DNA from: Parasutterella secunda | Lineage (GTDB): Bacteria; Pseudomonadota; Gammaproteobacteria; Burkholderiales; Burkholderiaceae_F | Reading direction: 5' to 3' | Assembly: GCF_023336895.1 (NCBI RefSeq) | Contig: NZ_JAMBLT010000003.1 | Span: forward strand, 186,001-250,000 | Length of the DNA: 64,000 nucleotides | Part shown: piece after piece, positions 62,459-64,000 of the stretch | Position numbering within the stretch: the first letter of the stretch is position 1 | How the letters are laid out: each line of letters begins with the position of its first letter | Made by a program: the position numbers and the translations under genes | Notes under the pieces: model-generated | The model's input: the letters and a program-made list of their open reading frames with translations, nothing else | Told to the model about the DNA's origin: nothing | Databases searched by the model: none

Positions 62459-63112
62459 ATGGCCTACGATTTACAAGAACAAGAGTCATTAGACGAGTTA
62501 AAGGCTTGGTGGGAGAAATGGGGTAACTTGGTTCTCTCCGTAATTACCGTGGTTTGTTTGGCTTTTGCCGGCTACAACGGTATGAAGTGGTGGGAACGTC
62601 ATCAAGCCCAGGAAGCCAGTGTCGCCTATTCTTCACTTCAGACGGCGATTATGCAGCAGTCTGAACCTGCTTCTGTTGAGAAAATTGTTGATGCGCTAAT
62701 TGAAGATGCGGGTTCTACCGTTTACGGTCCGATGGGTGCTTTGAGCGCTTCCCGTTACCTTGAATCGAAGGGCGAGAGTGCGAAGGCTCAGGAATTGTTG
62801 CATTGGGTGGTGGCAGAATCCGATCGCCCGGAATATCAAACCGTAGCCCGTGTTCGCTTGGCCGGTTTCCTTTTGGATGATAAAAAATACGAAGACGCTG
62901 TTTCTTTGTTGACGGCTGCTCAGCCTACCGATAAGCAGATCGCCTTGGTCAATGACCGTTTGGGTGATGCTTACTTTGCTAAGGGTGATGTGGTGAATGC
63001 CCGCCGAGTGTGGCAGGAAGCTTTAAAGCACCCGATTGATCCGGCACTGATGGGTTTCGTTCAACTTAAACTTCAAGCGCTTCCTGAAGACACTGAACAA
63101 CAAAAGCAATAA
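62459..63112 (+). CDS. yfgM: YfgM family TPR protein (SecYEG/BamB-associated ancillary factor)
   Basis: A 217-residue inner-membrane protein. A short cytoplasmic N-terminus is followed by one helix (GNLVLSVITVVCLAFAGYNG) and a periplasmic TPR-like domain of about 160 residues, matching the TPR_21/YfgM family. In E. coli YfgM interacts with the SecYEG translocon and periplasmic chaperones. Its place between hisS and bamB is the conserved proteobacterial order. Confidence 0.93.
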   Translation: MAYDLQEQESLDELKAWWEKWGNLVLSVITVVCLAFAGYNGMKWWERHQAQEASVAYSSLQTAIMQQSEPASVEKIVDALIEDAGSTVYGPMGALSASRYLESKGESAKAQELLHWVVAESDRPEYQTVARVRLAGFLLDDKKYEDAVSLLTAAQPTDKQIALVNDRLGDAYFAKGDVVNARRVWQEALKHPIDPALMGFVQLKLQALPEDTEQQKQ

Positions 63113-63128
63113 GACTTAAAGGCTTTGT

Positions 63129-64000
63129 ATGATGAAGAAAACACTTTTGGCCCTGGCAGCCGCCGCGGTTTTGGCCGGATGCAGCGCCCCGAGTTCTCAA
63201 GCGCCTACTGAGCTCGAAGACTATAACTCCATCGCTGAACCCGATGTGGTTTGGTCTAAGAGTGTGGGTGAAAGTCTGACGAATTATTTAGTGCCTTCGG
63301 TGGTTGGCAGCTCGGTTTACGTTGCAGGCGGCAACACCGTCTATCGCTTGGATGCCGATGATGGTGATGAGGTATGGAGTTTTGATACCGATGCACCGGT
63401 GGCGGCTGGCGTTGGTAGTGACGGTTATATCATTGCCGTTGGTACAGCCAAAGGTGAACTTGTTGTATTGGATGCCGAAGGTAAAAAGCTCTGGTCAACA
63501 TTCTTAACGAGCGAGATGGATGCTGTACCGTTGGTGGGCAATGGTTTGGTCATTGTGCGCACGGCCGACACTCGTGTGACCGCTTTTGATGCGTCAACCG
63601 GTGAACAGCGCTGGCGTTATCAGCGTCAGGCTCCGTCGCTTACTATTAAAAATGCTTCCGGAATGATTTTCTTCGGTCCCATGATTCTGGTGGGACAAAG
63701 TAATGGGTACCTTTTAGGGTTATCCGCTGAAGGCCGTCCTGTATGGCAGGCCTTGATTTCAGAGGCTCGTGGCATTACCGAAGTTGAACGCCTGGTGGAT
63801 ATCTTGGGCACTCCGATGGTCAATCGAGATCTGCTCTGTGCTTCAGCGTTCCAAGGACGCTTGGTTTGTATGGATGCCACCAACGGTCAGCTGCGTTTTA
63901 CGCACGATGTGACGGCCATGACGCCGCCTTCGGCTGATGACCGTTTTGTTTATATCGGCAATACGGCCAGTGAACTTTATGCCTTTGATCGCACCCGCGG
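63129..64000 (+). CDS. bamB: Outer membrane assembly lipoprotein BamB (3' end cut by window)
   Basis: Beta-propeller lipoprotein of the BAM complex, which inserts outer-membrane proteins. The first 290 codons are present; about 90 lie beyond the right edge. The signal peptide ends in a lipobox VLAGC at residues 14-18. PQQ-like repeats follow: VYVAGGNTVYRLDADDGDEV, LVVLDAEGKKLWST, VTAFDASTGEQRWRY and LYAFDRT. The two tandem ATG codons at 63129 and 63132 are both possible starts; AAAGG suits the first. It follows yfgM after 16 nt. Confidence 0.95.
   Translation, partial: MMKKTLLALAAAAVLAGCSAPSSQAPTELEDYNSIAEPDVVWSKSVGESLTNYLVPSVVGSSVYVAGGNTVYRLDADDGDEVWSFDTDAPVAAGVGSDGYIIAVGTAKGELVVLDAEGKKLWSTFLTSEMDAVPLVGNGLVIVRTADTRVTAFDASTGEQRWRYQRQAPSLTIKNASGMIFFGPMILVGQSNGYLLGLSAEGRPVWQALISEARGITEVERLVDILGTPMVNRDLLCASAFQGRLVCMDATNGQLRFTHDVTAMTPPSADDRFVYIGNTASELYAFDRTR

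Overview
The window looks like a chromosomal segment of a gut-type betaproteobacterium, most likely Burkholderiales, family Sutterellaceae. This is an inference from protein style, moderate GC content, gene orders such as hemC-hemD, apbC divergent from metG, and ndk-rlmN-ispG-hisS-yfgM-bamB, and the remnant of a large autotransporter. Nearly all of it is housekeeping DNA, tightly packed and on both strands. I see no rRNA, tRNA, prophage, insertion sequence or CRISPR array.

Left part (1-12.3 kb): a truncated pstB with a tandem Pho-box promoter, a threonine-aldolase-family enzyme, a RidA protein, an exported esterase-like hydrolase, a SulP anion transporter, metG divergent from apbC plus a YheT-type hydrolase, an exported VWA/OmpA protein, a VUT-family (queuosine precursor type) transporter behind a structured leader, queC, and a small exported repeat protein.

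Middle (12.4-38.3 kb): hemH with a Fur-like box; an exported hydrolase paired with a LysR regulator and a T-N11-A site; the heat-shock set grpE, dnaK, dnaJ with two RpoH-type promoters; a PAP2 phosphatase, a TDT transporter and dinB; an AT-rich DUF234-type ATPase behind 15-bp tandem repeats; brnQ and mntP; asparaginase and an aspartate racemase-family protein; rpsP-rimM with a structured spacer; a redox/Fe-S run fdxA-fpr-rsxB-nth; pncB, nhaD, a DEAD-box helicase, relA and a 71-residue membrane protein.

Right part (38.3-64 kb): a decayed autotransporter barrel; cstA, a PLP aminotransferase, argH, hemCD, a family II pyrophosphatase; nadE with a degenerate glutaminase domain beside glnB; an orphan 364-residue protein; a WYL regulator with a metallophosphoesterase; an AI-2E family permease, a NUDIX hydrolase, argG, the lolC-lolD-tatD overlapping operon, ndk with a cysteine-rich tail, rlmN, ispG, hisS, yfgM and a truncated bamB.

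There is no obvious multi-gene novel system. The best leads are single-locus oddities: NadE without glutaminase catalytic residues next to PII, the ATPase with its repeat-covered promoter, the folded RNA between rpsP and rimM, the Shine-Dalgarno-masking leader of the VUT gene, and the Cys-rich tail on Ndk.
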